Origin: Strix aluco
Taxonomy: Eukaryota; Chordata; Aves; Strigiformes; Strigidae
Direction: 5' to 3'
Length of the DNA stretch: 64,000 bases
Assembly (NCBI RefSeq): GCF_031877795.1
Contig: NC_133935.1
Span: forward strand, 81,683,748-81,747,747
Shown piece after piece: positions 56,301 through 64,000 of this stretch. Position 1 is the first letter of the stretch. Each line of letters begins with the position of its first letter. The notes under the pieces are model-generated. The model was not told the origin of the DNA. It saw only the letters and a program-made list of their open reading frames with translations, and searched no databases. A program made the position numbers and the translations under genes.

Positions 56301-58520
56301 ACGGATACCAAAACTGCAGCTCACTGATTTAGTCTGTAGTTGCAGAAACAACCTGTGTGGGAATACACCAGACCACCATTCCTCCTTGCTACTCAGTGCC
56401 CACTTTAGGATTATCTAGAGTCTGGCCTATAAATTGCATGTTGGTAGGCCAACAAATCATAAACCCATTTAATTAGTCTCATTACCAGGGGTTTCCTTCT
56501 CAGGGCCTGAACTGGATTGCTGCCCAATAGCAGTCTTCTGCAACTGCTCCTGTAACATCTTCATCTGCTCTTGCAATTTTCTCAGCTCAGCTAGGAAAGA
56601 AAGGAGAAGAAAAAGGATCATAATGAAGACAGCGGGAAGCCATTGCAAACAGGGATTTATGAGATCCTGGGAAGCCTGGCAGTTTTACTACATCATAGGA
56701 ACTTAGAAAACAAAGACTAGAGCCACAGTACAGATTTAATTGATTCTACATAGCTCACAGTGAAGGGATGCTTTTCCGTACAACCTGGAGATGATTTCTC
56801 TCATATAAATATTTAACTTGACCATGGTATGTTCCTTGCCATGTTGCATTTATCTTTCCTGTTGAACATAAGACAACTTAAACAGCTGATGATTGCACTC
56901 CTTACTATAAAGAAATGCTTCCAATATAATCAAATATGTGGCCTGGACAGGGGAAGGCTCAGTGGCCAGCTCTGCTCCCACACTGACTGGCATGGCAGAA
57001 CCTCCTGCCGATAAGTCCTAGGGGACAGGGAGAGCTGTGCTGCTGAAAGATGCCAGGGTAACAGCGCTGAAGACTAAATCAACATTGCTCTTCAGACAAG
57101 GTGCCCGCACACAGGCAACCTTCTCTATCCTGCTCAGCAGACCTAGTTTAGTTTCCCTGGCTTACTTCAGTCTTCTGTCTTTCTTTTGGGAAAATAGGTT
57201 TGATGAATTTTGCCACTGAGCACTGAAAACTGGACTCAGAAACCTTCACAAGGACTTTCTATATTTCCCTATCTGGGCACCATCTTAAACTGAGAAGCAG
57301 CAGGACCTACCTTCTGCACATTAGCTCTCTAGAGACAAGATATATGTGATAAAACTGATAAAATATGCTGTTACAGAAACCTTGCAGTTCTTGGTTGGTC
57401 TTCTCTTTTGCCTGACTGGGAGCTGAAGTGGGGACAGTTTTTTCTGCCTCCTCTTCTTCCAGCAGGTCATCCACATCTCCAAACAGCGCAGCCAGGTTCT
57501 CCTTCTGTTCATCAATCACATCGTCCTCGGCATCGACCTCCTCAGTGTAGGACGCATCATCTTCTGCATCAAAGAGCTCATCGTATTCATCTGGTTCTCC
57601 CCCCTCATTCTCTGGGGGATCTTCTTCCTCAGGAGAATTCCCCTCCTCAGTTGCCTCGCTTTCTTCCAGGAGGGAGGCCAACAGATCCAAGTCATCATCA
57701 GCTAAGGCAAAAATTAAACTCAGCGTTATTTCTTTCCAGTTAGAGGAAAGTTGCCATGGAATAAAATATCCATGATACCCTAATCACAAGCTAATGACAA
57801 CCAAAAGTAAATGAGAACAGCAAGTGGCATTCTTCAAAAACTACTTCAACTTTGGCTAAAGAAAGATAAAGCAGCTTCCTGCCATCTGGTTGGATGGAAA
57901 CGTGGTTGCAGACACTAAGTTTATGATCCAGGCTGGCTGGTCAGCAGAAAATTTGCAAAATACTTAGTGCTGGCTTTTCCTCCTATGCAGCTGCTTATAC
58001 GATAGCTGCTGTTACAAAGAAAAGCCTTGGGACTTGTAAAGGTGTAGCCAGGAGCTCTACAGAGACACCCACGTAGCTTTTCACAACAGAAGCTGAAGAG
58101 GAAGATGCAAGGCAGGCAAGAAAGCATATCCTCAGATATGCTTTGCTGAAAGAAGAGAACAGAAAGCAAAGAAACATGGATCAAAGGGACAAATAATGGA
58201 AAAAAGAAAATCAAGTAGAGAGAGAAAGGAATGGGACAGACAGAGCAGAACTAAAATTCAGAACAATATAAATTTACTCAGCCTTTGCTGCTGAAGAAAA
58301 CAAAACCCAGGAAGGGAGAGAGGAGCCTCACAAAAAGGTGACAACAATGAAGGCAAGGGGCAACCTCAAAGGCCTCCGTAAGTGAAGTCAGTGCAACATA
58401 ATTTCCTTTGCTAAAACATTTATGAAGCTTTCTGGACACTTGAACTTATTAACTAACATATTGTTCAGAAGACAACTTTCCTACTGAAAGTAAAAGAGTA
58501 CTTTCCTCCTTACCGTCCAT
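41259..58520 (-). CDS. MCM10: MCM10, minichromosome maintenance 10 replication initiation factor, complete
   Basis: MCM10 is a nuclear DNA-binding scaffold that works with CMG helicase and DNA polymerase alpha at origins and forks. Nineteen coding exons (listed separately) join in frame to 2607 nt, 868 aa (human 875), all with compatible phases. In order: an acidic N-terminus; a coiled coil near residues 110-130 (ELRKLQEQMKMLQEQLQK); a central OB-fold plus zinc finger at about 245-465 with ligands C382, C392, C401 and H407, whose spacing equals that published for Xenopus (C387, C397, C406, H412); a linker with KRKIQTTLSNLVV; and a C-terminal region of about 700-868 with a basic KKRRE patch and two zinc motifs. 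ATG at 58520-58518 lies in a short exon; upstream exon 1 is non-coding. The gene converges on the PHYH unit and is driven by a CpG-island promoter. A CR1-like remnant lies in one intron. Other introns show no further genes. Confidence 0.97.
41720..41762 (-). CDS. MCM10: MCM10 coding exon 18
   Basis: 43 nt encoding ACGLFKWERDGMLK, including the last Cys of the C-terminal zinc ribbon (C-S-A-C across the junction). Donor AAG|GTAAGT. Confidence 0.95.
41979..42124 (-). CDS. MCM10: MCM10 coding exon 17 (zinc motifs)
   Basis: 146 nt encoding CNYTYFKPLETCVQDNHDYH through RFFKCPCGNRAISLHRL. It supplies Cys/His ligands of the C-terminal CCCH-type motif and the CPC half of the zinc ribbon. Confidence 0.96.
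42897..43010 (-). CDS. MCM10: MCM10 coding exon 16
   Basis: 38 codons encoding AEAELQEQYFQPLVKKEE through KEVKCRVVTCKT, with the first two cysteines (C771, C776) of the C-terminal zinc module. Donor ACG|GTGAGT. Confidence 0.96.
43892..44010 (-). CDS. MCM10: MCM10 coding exon 15
   Basis: 119 nt encoding MDELEPAQKKRREQLAYLES through KSKHTDVLKE. The basic QKKRREQ is a plausible nuclear localisation element. Confidence 0.96.
44657..44813 (-). CDS. MCM10: MCM10 coding exon 14
   Basis: 157 nt encoding LAAIHRLRAKGQILAKTDPN through EIVERVEKNV and a less conserved QPHGTEAEN tail. Donor G|GTATGT. Confidence 0.94.
46353..46581 (-). CDS. MCM10: MCM10 coding exon 13
   Basis: 229 nt encoding FLQNTSKASSPALPSSSRQ through EDILFFDGSPPPAPKLD and LAEAKK, a serine/proline-rich linker. 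Acceptor CTTACAAG, donor AAG|GTAACA. Confidence 0.95.
47530..47647 (-). CDS. MCM10: MCM10 coding exon 12
   Basis: 118 nt encoding DAEKKQGGNFQSISASALLK then QQKQKLLEARKKRSEEIQR, a charged, probably helical segment. Acceptor TTTTTTCCAG. Confidence 0.95.
47758..47859 (-). CDS. MCM10: MCM10 coding exon 11
   Basis: 102 nt encoding AAKRPMQCSEEFKELLAQPT and FGARNLCKHWTKA; matches the human CSEEFKELM...GARNL region. Confidence 0.95.
47938..48060 (-). mobile_element. Possible old CR1 remnant, antisense
   Basis: TCTAGGTTGGAAGAAGCCCC followed by CAAAGCAAGGCCAACTTCTA resembles the 3' region of an older CR1 subfamily. It lies in the MCM10 intron next to exon 11. Confidence 0.45.
48906..49006 (-). CDS. 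MCM10: MCM10 coding exon 10
   Basis: 101 nt encoding AAAAVPKRKIQTTLSNLVVR and GVDAIVQETRQKI; close to human AAAVAPKKKIQTTLSNLVV. Donor G|GTACCT, a weaker site. Confidence 0.95.
49981..50180 (-). CDS. MCM10: MCM10 coding exon 9 (zinc finger end)
   Basis: 200 nt encoding NDCEYCQYHIQSQYKKLSSK through STFSGGRIPKK and DGFYYGGVSSAAYAAS. It carries C401 and H407 of the internal zinc finger. Two GT donors lie two bases apart (GTGTAAG); only the one at 49980 keeps the frame. Confidence 0.94.
51620..51736 (-). CDS. MCM10: MCM10 coding exon 8 (OB-fold end, zinc ligands)
   Basis: 39 codons encoding VCLSVDHPQKILLMGEALDM, GTCKARKKNGDPCAQIVNL. It holds C382 and C392. The donor is CTG|GTCTGT, an atypical but GT site. 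Confidence 0.95.
53136..53303 (-). CDS. MCM10: MCM10 coding exon 7 (OB-fold)
   Basis: 56 codons encoding GRTFSIWRLNDLRDLNQCVS, LFLFGDVHKEHWKTDQGTV and LNANPMKPKEGSDE, the core OB-fold that binds single-stranded DNA and polymerase alpha. Confidence 0.96.
53768..53783. repeat. Poly(T) tract
   Basis: Run of 16 T in an MCM10 intron. Confidence 0.9.
54078..54243 (-). CDS. MCM10: MCM10 coding exon 6
   Basis: 166 nt encoding KPRVSSAEMDRKMANRKLIR, LSQLKSKLAAENLEEIDWV and TFGVILKKVTPQS, leading into the OB-fold. Donor AAT|GTAAGT. Confidence 0.96.
55058..55232 (-). CDS. MCM10: MCM10 coding exon 5
   Basis: 175 nt encoding ENKTPPPRQVLSLAFQPLKS through TTQPVSVETFSGLRLR. The last part matches human QPICVEAFSGLRLRRPRV across the junction. 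Donor AAG|GTCAGC. Confidence 0.94.
55754..55888 (-). CDS. MCM10: MCM10 coding exon 4
   Basis: 135 nt encoding DKSPCPPLKERKVQKLQESP, CFSAQLGNPLPPAKRG; human has KSPRPPLKERRVQRIQESTC. Donor CAG|GTACCA. Confidence 0.96.
56486..56590 (-). CDS. MCM10: MCM10 coding exon 3 (coiled coil)
   Basis: 105 nt encoding AELRKLQEQMKMLQEQLQKT then a polar tail. The Leu/Met heptad pattern is the N-terminal coiled coil that drives self-association. Confidence 0.95.
57381..57701 (-). CDS. MCM10: MCM10 coding exon 2 (acidic N-terminus)
   Basis: 321 nt encoding DDDLDLLASLLEESEATEEG, then GEPDEYDELFDAEDD and DEQKENLAALFGDVDDLLEE. Strongly acidic; matches human GEPDAFDELFDAD and EKENLATLFGD. Acceptor GCCTTAG, donor AAG|GTTTCT. 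Confidence 0.96.
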
Positions 58521-58548
58521 GATTTCACCAGGATTTCTTCAAGAGCTC
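58514..58548 (-). CDS. MCM10: MCM10 exon with start codon (coding exon 1)
   Basis: A short exon carrying ATG GAC G (58520-58514) before the donor G|GTAAGG. Joined to the next exon it gives MDADDDLDLLASLLEE. The acceptor is most likely TTTTTTTCCTTGAG before 58548, so most of the exon is 5' UTR. Confidence 0.85.
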
Positions 58549-59650
58549 CTCAAGGAAAAAAATTCTCTGTTACAGGAAGAACAGTGATACTGTTAAAGTA
58601 GATACAGCTCAACTAGAAATACATACTGTGTTCAGGGTCCTTATTTGATCATTTGCAAACCAACAGCTTGTTTTTGTTTCCAGCTGCAGATGAGGACTCC
58701 ACTAAATTAAAAACTCTCACATACATTCATTTTCTACATCTAAAGTCTGACCTATGCTGAACTCACTGCAGTGTAAGGGCATTACATACATAACAGACAC
58801 AGATTTTAAGAAATGCCTACCATGTTCTCCTAGTAATAACCATTCCCATCTCATCAGTCCTGTTATAATCATAATTAGCACTTAACTAAAGCAAATGTTC
58901 CAAAATGGATTCAGTCTTGATTTGAAAATGGAAGAAGGTAGCAGGGTTTCGCTCACTCCTCGCAACATAGTTCTTATTCTTAAAAGCATACGTTCTACAT
59001 TTCTCACAGCTTCCTCATTTCATGGACACATGTCCATGAAATATAATCAGCAGAGGCAGACATAAATGGCCAAGGAAAGACTGGATAACAAGAAAAGAAA
59101 TCCACTGGGGATGGATTACTCACAAACTCAAACTAACTCTGTGCTTACAGGTCTCCCTGCTGCCGAGACTTTTGTTTTGCCCATAAACTCCACTTTTAAT
59201 AGTTCTCTCTTTGATCTTGCTCCACAATATTAATTTTCAGTAAGGACCAAAACTCAAGGCGGCCGCGGCGGGTCACCCCAGGATCTCCCCCTGCCTCTCC
59301 TGACGGCCAGTCCCGGGCTCCCAAGGACCCGCAGAGCTCGCCTGTGCCGTGCCCACCGCCTCCCCCCTCCCCACAGCAGCCGCGGGTTCCCCATCCCGGC
59401 TCCCCATGGATCCCCGGGATCCAACGCCCCCTCACAGGGGATCCTGCTTCCCCTCACGGCTCCCCGCCCCGCTCGGCCGCCTCCCCCACCCAGAGGAACC
59501 CCAACCTCCCCCAGGGCTTCCCCGTGGATCTCCGGCCCCTCACTCCAGCCTCTACCCGCCGAGGATCGCTTTCTGGGGTACCGGCCCCCCGCACCCCCCG
59601 GCCCTTCCCTCCCACGGCCCCACTCACGACCAGCCGCGCGCTCCTCGGCA

Positions 59651-59660
59651 CCCGCCAAAA
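59651..59660 (-). promoter_or_regulatory. MCM10: E2F-like site
   Basis: TTTTGGCGGG on the minus strand fits the E2F consensus. MCM-family replication genes, MCM10 included, are known E2F targets with peak expression at G1/S. Confidence 0.6.
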
Positions 59661-59670
59661 TTCCAACCTG

Positions 59671-59680
59671 GCCCCGCCCC
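59671..59680. promoter_or_regulatory. MCM10: SP1-type GC box
   Basis: GCCCCGCCCC, about 11 bases from the E2F-like site. Confidence 0.55.
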
Positions 59681-59684
59681 CTCC

Positions 59685-59696
59685 TGCGCATGCGCG
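59685..59696. promoter_or_regulatory. NRF1-like palindrome
   Basis: TGCGCATGCGCG contains the NRF1 core GCGCATGCGC, common in CpG-island promoters and often in bidirectional ones. Confidence 0.6.
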
Positions 59697-59774
59697 GGCC
59701 GCAGCTCCGGGGTGCGCGCGGCGGCGGCGCGCGCCTGCGCCATCGTTAGTGCTGGCAGCAGAGGCGCCGCCCGG

Positions 59775-59784
59775 CGCCATCTTG
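59775..59784 (-). promoter_or_regulatory. YY1-like motif
   Basis: CGCCATCTTG on the plus strand, CAAGATGGCG on the minus strand, close to the YY1 consensus AAGATGGCGGC that marks transcription starts. Confidence 0.5.
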
Positions 59785-59840
59785 GTTGTGGGTGGGAGGC
59801 GGGGAGGGGGTTTGGGCCAAGGGAAGAGCGGCTGGTCACG

Positions 59841-62800
59841 GGTGTGAGGATGACGATGTGATCCGCCTCACACTGCCTCTGGGGCAGCTCGGTGATGTGA
59901 AACCTGTGTCTCTGGGTCAGCTGTTGGTGAGCCCGCTTTGGGTGTAAATAACTGCCTGTGTCCGGTCGGAGTGACCTCCAGGGGCGGTTACAGCAGGCAC
60001 CGTAGTCATCTGAATTACCTAAATTATCTCATCACTTGTGTTAACCCAGCAAATTAAAACTCGGGTATTGTTGCCCTGTTCAGTTGACAGGATTTGTAGT
60101 CTGGTTCAGTATTTCTTTGGTATGAGCAACCATGATTCTGTGAAAAATAATATTAATGAGTATGTATGAGCTCATTGCTCTAGTCCCTTCCTCCTTGTAT
60201 CAATTATATGCAGAAATCACCCCAAAATTGCCCCGCAACCAGAAGGATTTGAGCTTGGATCTCAAGGCTCTTGCACTAAGTCCATTCTGCACAAGGTAGT
60301 ATGTTCTACCCAAAGAAAGAGAGGATGCCTCTGGTATTTAAGGCCGGCGGTACCAGTAGCGAGGTAGGAAAGACAAATTAAGGATAGAAATTCTGTGCTA
60401 GCTGAAGGAATCAAGAAGAAGCTCCAGCAGATGGCAGGAAAAAATTCAAAGAGAGAAATGCTCCGCTGAGCGGTTGAAATGCTCTGCTGAATAGTTGTCA
60501 ACCAAGCTGTCCGGCGCATGGCATGTTAGACACTTTCATTTTCAGGTTTTCTCTGAAAAACCACATGCCTAGCCCAGACATGCTGGGCTAACTCATTCTG
60601 TGTGCATCGACCTGCGTGATGCTCATGCAAATGCGTTTCAGGGGAGCCGGAGCAATGAATAATGACAGGAGCTGGGGAGGAGCGTGTGGGGGCTGAGGGT
60701 GCTCCTCCATATTGCTGCTCATCCACGATGGAGGTGGGGAGACACCTTGTGCCCCATCTTGGCATGGGTGCAAATCCATGGACAGGCATCGGAATGCTGT
60801 GTTTTTCATATTTTCTCTCCCTCTGGCTGCTAGTTGCCAGTGTAATTAGCCCCAGGCTAATCACAGAGCACCACCAAGTTCCCCTACTCTCCCTCTGGCC
60901 GGAGTGGTGATGGCGTGCATGCTCCCGTGACTTGAAGTTTGGAAATCCAGAGATACCTTGCTGCTCACAAATCTCAAGCCCACTCCACAGGACTGTTCTG
61001 GGCCCTTCCCAGTCTGGATTTCAAATCTGAAGTATAAGGAAATGCTTCTGGCTCCTGTTCCATATCAAGTCAGGGTACTGATTGAGGGGCATGCTGCTAC
61101 ACCAAGAATGTCCTTTGTTAAATATAGAGATACGCGGACATGTAGTATTTCATGGACATGTAGCATCTAGTCACTTTAAAACAAAAATACATTTTATCTT
61201 ATCTTCGTCCAAGGGAAAACAAAGGGGAATTACTCTTAAACCTTTGCTAATGAGCATCTGCTGGCCATGGCCACCTGTCATGATAGCTCATCTGCCCTCT
61301 GGACTGCAGTTTATGACGAAAACAACAGAAAAATAATCCTCCCTGTTGCATGAACAGGTTTCAGTGTATTGTGGTTTTATTCTTTGTGGTTCCTTGTCCC
61401 TCCTGGTTTGCACTATTAGACCTATTATCTTCCTGTGAAGACCTACTTCAGCTAATGCCCATGTCTTTCTGTTAGTATTCCTGTGCTAAGATCCCCTCTC
61501 TTTCTGAAGCCTCTTAAAATGATTAATTTTGACTTGACAGATGCATATGTAATTCCTCCTTTGGCCTTTCACATTGATTTTCTGTGTTTCCATTAAGGTT
61601 AATGCTCCTCAGATGAAATCAGCTCTATTATCATTCTATTAGTTTGATTTTGGCCTAGTAGCATTTCCATCGGATTTTGATCATTGCAGAATCTATAACT
61701 ATCACAAAGCTCCTGTAATAAAATTGGATTCAGGGAAAAAAGCCCATAAATCCTACTGTCGCAAGGAACCAATTAAAAGCCAATAAGAGATTGCATCTGC
61801 TGGGAGTACTTGTAATTGATGAAGAAGGTTGCAACCAAGCTGATGAACAACAAATTTCAGTCAGCTCTTGCATTACCTGAAATTACGGATGAAATTGTGT
61901 GAGAACATGAGCTATAGCTAACAGAAGTCAAGAATCCAGAGTCTACAAGAGATAATTAGAACAACCAGCAAAATAAAAGCAACTCCTCACTTTAATTACA
62001 AGGGCAAAATAGGGATTGTTTCTCCTGGTATGGGTAGCTGAGAATTCACTGACAGCATGACATGAAAAGTACACCGAAGAAAGATTTTCTTTGGCCCAAG
62101 AAACATCTACAGGTATTTTTCTTGTGCATATTTTAAGAATATTCATCTGCTGAGAGCGAAACAGATCTTACACTATTGAGGCCTTTGTTTGAATTAATCA
62201 GCTCTAGAATAGTTTCTATTTTATGTTTGAAGCAAATTATTGAGTTAAATATTGAGTCACTGCACTTTTTATTTCTAATTCCACTATTGATCTGTTCAGC
62301 GTGTTTTATCCTCTGTGATTTGGATTTTCATCCACATGACAATTTGGAGAAGCACTTATTTATGGAAGTAGGTTGACAGGAGAATTTGTCACATATGAGT
62401 ACAAAACATCTGCTATAACTCTGCCCATTCAGCTGTGGTATCCAACGTCCCTAAGGCTTTCTCCTACGGAGTTGTTCCATTCTCCTTAGCTCAACGTCAC
62501 AAGCTATAAATTTCACGGCACAAGCATCTCTCACAGGTTGTACCATCCTTTCAATGGTCAGAACTCCAGAGTACAGAAGCATGTTGACCAGCCACACATG
62601 ACCTGGTCTTTACCTTCATTTGGAAGAAAAGCATTCCTGTCCCTGTACCTGAAAAGCTCTGCTGCTCTCCATTAGCCATCACTGATGGACAGCGGTAACG
62701 CTTAGACTTCGTACCACAGCTTGACTTCTTTTCCTTGAGGATGGTTTGCATGACCTCGTCTGAAGCTGGGGGCCCAGTGGAGTTTTCTGTGTACCCCATT

Positions 62801-63732
62801 ATGCTAGAACAGCCATCCCCAAACCACAACTCCTCTCCCAGGTGCCCGAACATGCCCTTTCTCCTCACCAGTCAAAGCACTGACCTAGGATCTACTCAAA
62901 GACCCCATGAACAGTGAGGAGAGGACAAGCAATGACAAAAATGGATGCTTCTTTTAGCTAGTCTCTCTTAAAATGGGAATCCAGTGTTCTGGAAGTGAAA
63001 CCCCTCCATGAAGTAAGTCAGCAATAAAGGCCATAGACCAGTTGCTGTTGGTCATAGAGCAGTCTCGTGTTTCTCACGGACAGACGGCACAGCTCTTAAG
63101 CCACATCAGGGAGGGTGAGCACATGACTCCTGAGGGTGAGGGTGTCAGATGTGTGAGGAGACGTGCTTGAACACTGGGTCTTACCTCCCTGGTGTAGTGC
63201 TTGTGGGGAAGGGACTGTCCTTTTGTAGCTCAGCAGTGACAATTGCTTTCTTCATTTCTGGTGTACATGGAAACAGAGAAACCCCAGATGCTAATTGTAG
63301 TCATATCATAATTTGTCCTCATATTTAAGACCTTTCAATATATATTCTGACTGAACTGTACTACGTGATTATCTGCATAACAGGTGTGGAAATAGCTGTA
63401 CTTTTCAAATGAAGACAAGATGGCGCTGATGGAGATCTGTTAAGTCCTGAACTCATCTTGCTCTGTCCCACCTCCTTTGTCCCTCCCGTGATTTACTAAA
63501 CCTAATGCTATTTCCCATAACTCCTGCAATGGGGTGCAGTAAATACTGTCATCATAGATGTCAGTTTTCTGTTCAGAAATTCCCACTTTGGGCTACTTGA
63601 GGCTTGCCTGGTGAATAATTAATGTTACAATGGTCTTTTACCTCGACTGAGTATGTTCTGAGTAGAACTCATGTCCTTTTTATTAAACAAATTTAACCAT
63701 TTTATTAGACTAATGCTGAAAAGCTAGTATTT
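59841..63732. other. Intergenic region upstream of MCM10, no gene recognised
   Basis: No exon of a known neighbour (OPTN in mammals) is recognised. A small inverted repeat TAGCCCA/TGGGCTA lies at 60570-60590 and an octamer ATGCAAAT near 60627. An AT-rich, homeodomain-site-rich stretch lies at 61560-61830. The one longer minus-strand ORF (62868-62551, 105 aa) has no recognisable domain. Confidence 0.45.
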
Positions 63733-64000
63733 TCACAGAATCACAGAATTGTCTAGGTTGGAAAAGACCTTGAAGATCATCCAGTCCAACCATTAGCCTA
63801 ACATTGACAGTTCTCAACTACACCATATCCCTAAGTGCCATGTCAACCCGACTCTTAAACACCTCCAGGGATGGGGACTCCACCACCTCCCTGGGCAGCC
63901 TATTCCAATGCCTGACTACCCGTTCTGTAAAGAAATGCTTCCTAATACCCAGTCTAAACCTTCCCTGGCACAACTTGAGGCCATCACCTCTTGTCCTATC
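63733..64000 (-). mobile_element. CR1 LINE 3' part, antisense, runs off the window
   Basis: Starts TTCACAGAATCACAGAATTG and proceeds through the CR1 3' untranslated part into the antisense of the RT C-terminus (GGGACTCCACCACCTCCCTG, GGGCAGCCTATTCCAATGCC). It continues past position 64000. Confidence 0.92.

Larger units (their letters stand above)
59628..59700 (-). other. MCM10: MCM10 non-coding exon 1 (approximate)
   Basis: Inferred from the donor at 59627-59626 and the position inside the CpG island. The upstream end (transcription start) is not determined from sequence. Confidence 0.45.
59240..59840 (-). promoter_or_regulatory. MCM10: CpG-island promoter of MCM10
   Basis: Dense CpG region beginning at the GGCGGCCGCGGCG near 59260 and ending by 59840, upstream of the MCM10 start-codon exon. 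A strong donor (GTC|GTGAGTGG on the minus strand, at 59627) probably ends the non-coding exon 1 at 59628. TSS-side motifs lie between 59650 and 59785. No TATA box is seen. Confidence 0.85.

Noticed and set aside
59254-59861. Several 100-170-codon ORFs on both strands in the CpG island
   Set aside because: Pro/Ala/Arg-rich frames are expected by chance at this GC content, and the region is explained as the MCM10 promoter.
1-64000. CRISPR arrays, bacterial operons, tRNA or rRNA genes
   Set aside because: The DNA is vertebrate. I saw no regularly spaced repeats and no recognisable tRNA or rRNA sequence.

Overview
The window is nuclear DNA from a bird. The evidence is many CR1 LINE fragments, with and without a degenerate reverse transcriptase and ending in the avian-type octamer tail (ATTCTGTG-like), compact introns, GT-AG spliced vertebrate genes, and a gene order (SEPHS1 - PHYH - MCM10) that is the mirror image of human 10p13. 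I cannot name the species.

Layout. 1-1.7 kb: last intron, last coding exon and 3' UTR of SEPHS1 (+). 1.7-9.1 kb: intergenic, with a decayed antisense CR1 at 5.15-6.69 kb. 9.1-26.0 kb: unit A of a head-to-tail segmental duplication. It carries the intact PHYH gene (+): eight recognised coding exons join in frame to 327 aa with a PTS2 peroxisomal signal, the HxD...H iron ligands and the 2-oxoglutarate arginine. 26.0-28.1 kb: unexplained spacer. 28.1-36.8 kb: unit B of the duplication, holding a PHYH copy with all eight exons recognisable but broken several ways: PTS2 arginine replaced, one splice acceptor and at least one donor destroyed, a 10-nt deletion, a stop exactly at the 2-oxoglutarate arginine codon, and a stop in the next exon. 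36.8-39.8 kb: intergenic, with an odd direct-plus-inverted repeat. 39.9-59.7 kb: MCM10 (-), all 19 coding exons mapped; they join in frame to 868 aa. Its promoter lies in a CpG island at 59.25-59.84 kb with E2F-, SP1-, NRF1- and YY1-like motifs. 59.8-63.7 kb: intergenic. The window ends in an antisense CR1.

The three genes are neighbours by conserved synteny, not an operon: SEPHS1 is a selenophosphate-synthetase family protein, PHYH starts peroxisomal alpha-oxidation of phytanoyl-CoA, and MCM10 is a replication initiation factor. PHYH and MCM10 converge. The mammalian gene between them (UCMA) was not recognised here.

The most notable signals are in the PHYH duplication. The pseudogene copy has diverged widely from the gene, yet two short tracts stay almost identical: 238 bp in intron 1 (4 differences) and about 220 bp around the first shared internal exon (2 differences in 111 exon bases). 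Mostly intronic identity of this kind points to patchy gene conversion, or to a constrained non-coding element in the case of the 238-bp block. Five CR1 insertions are private to one unit and so postdate the duplication.
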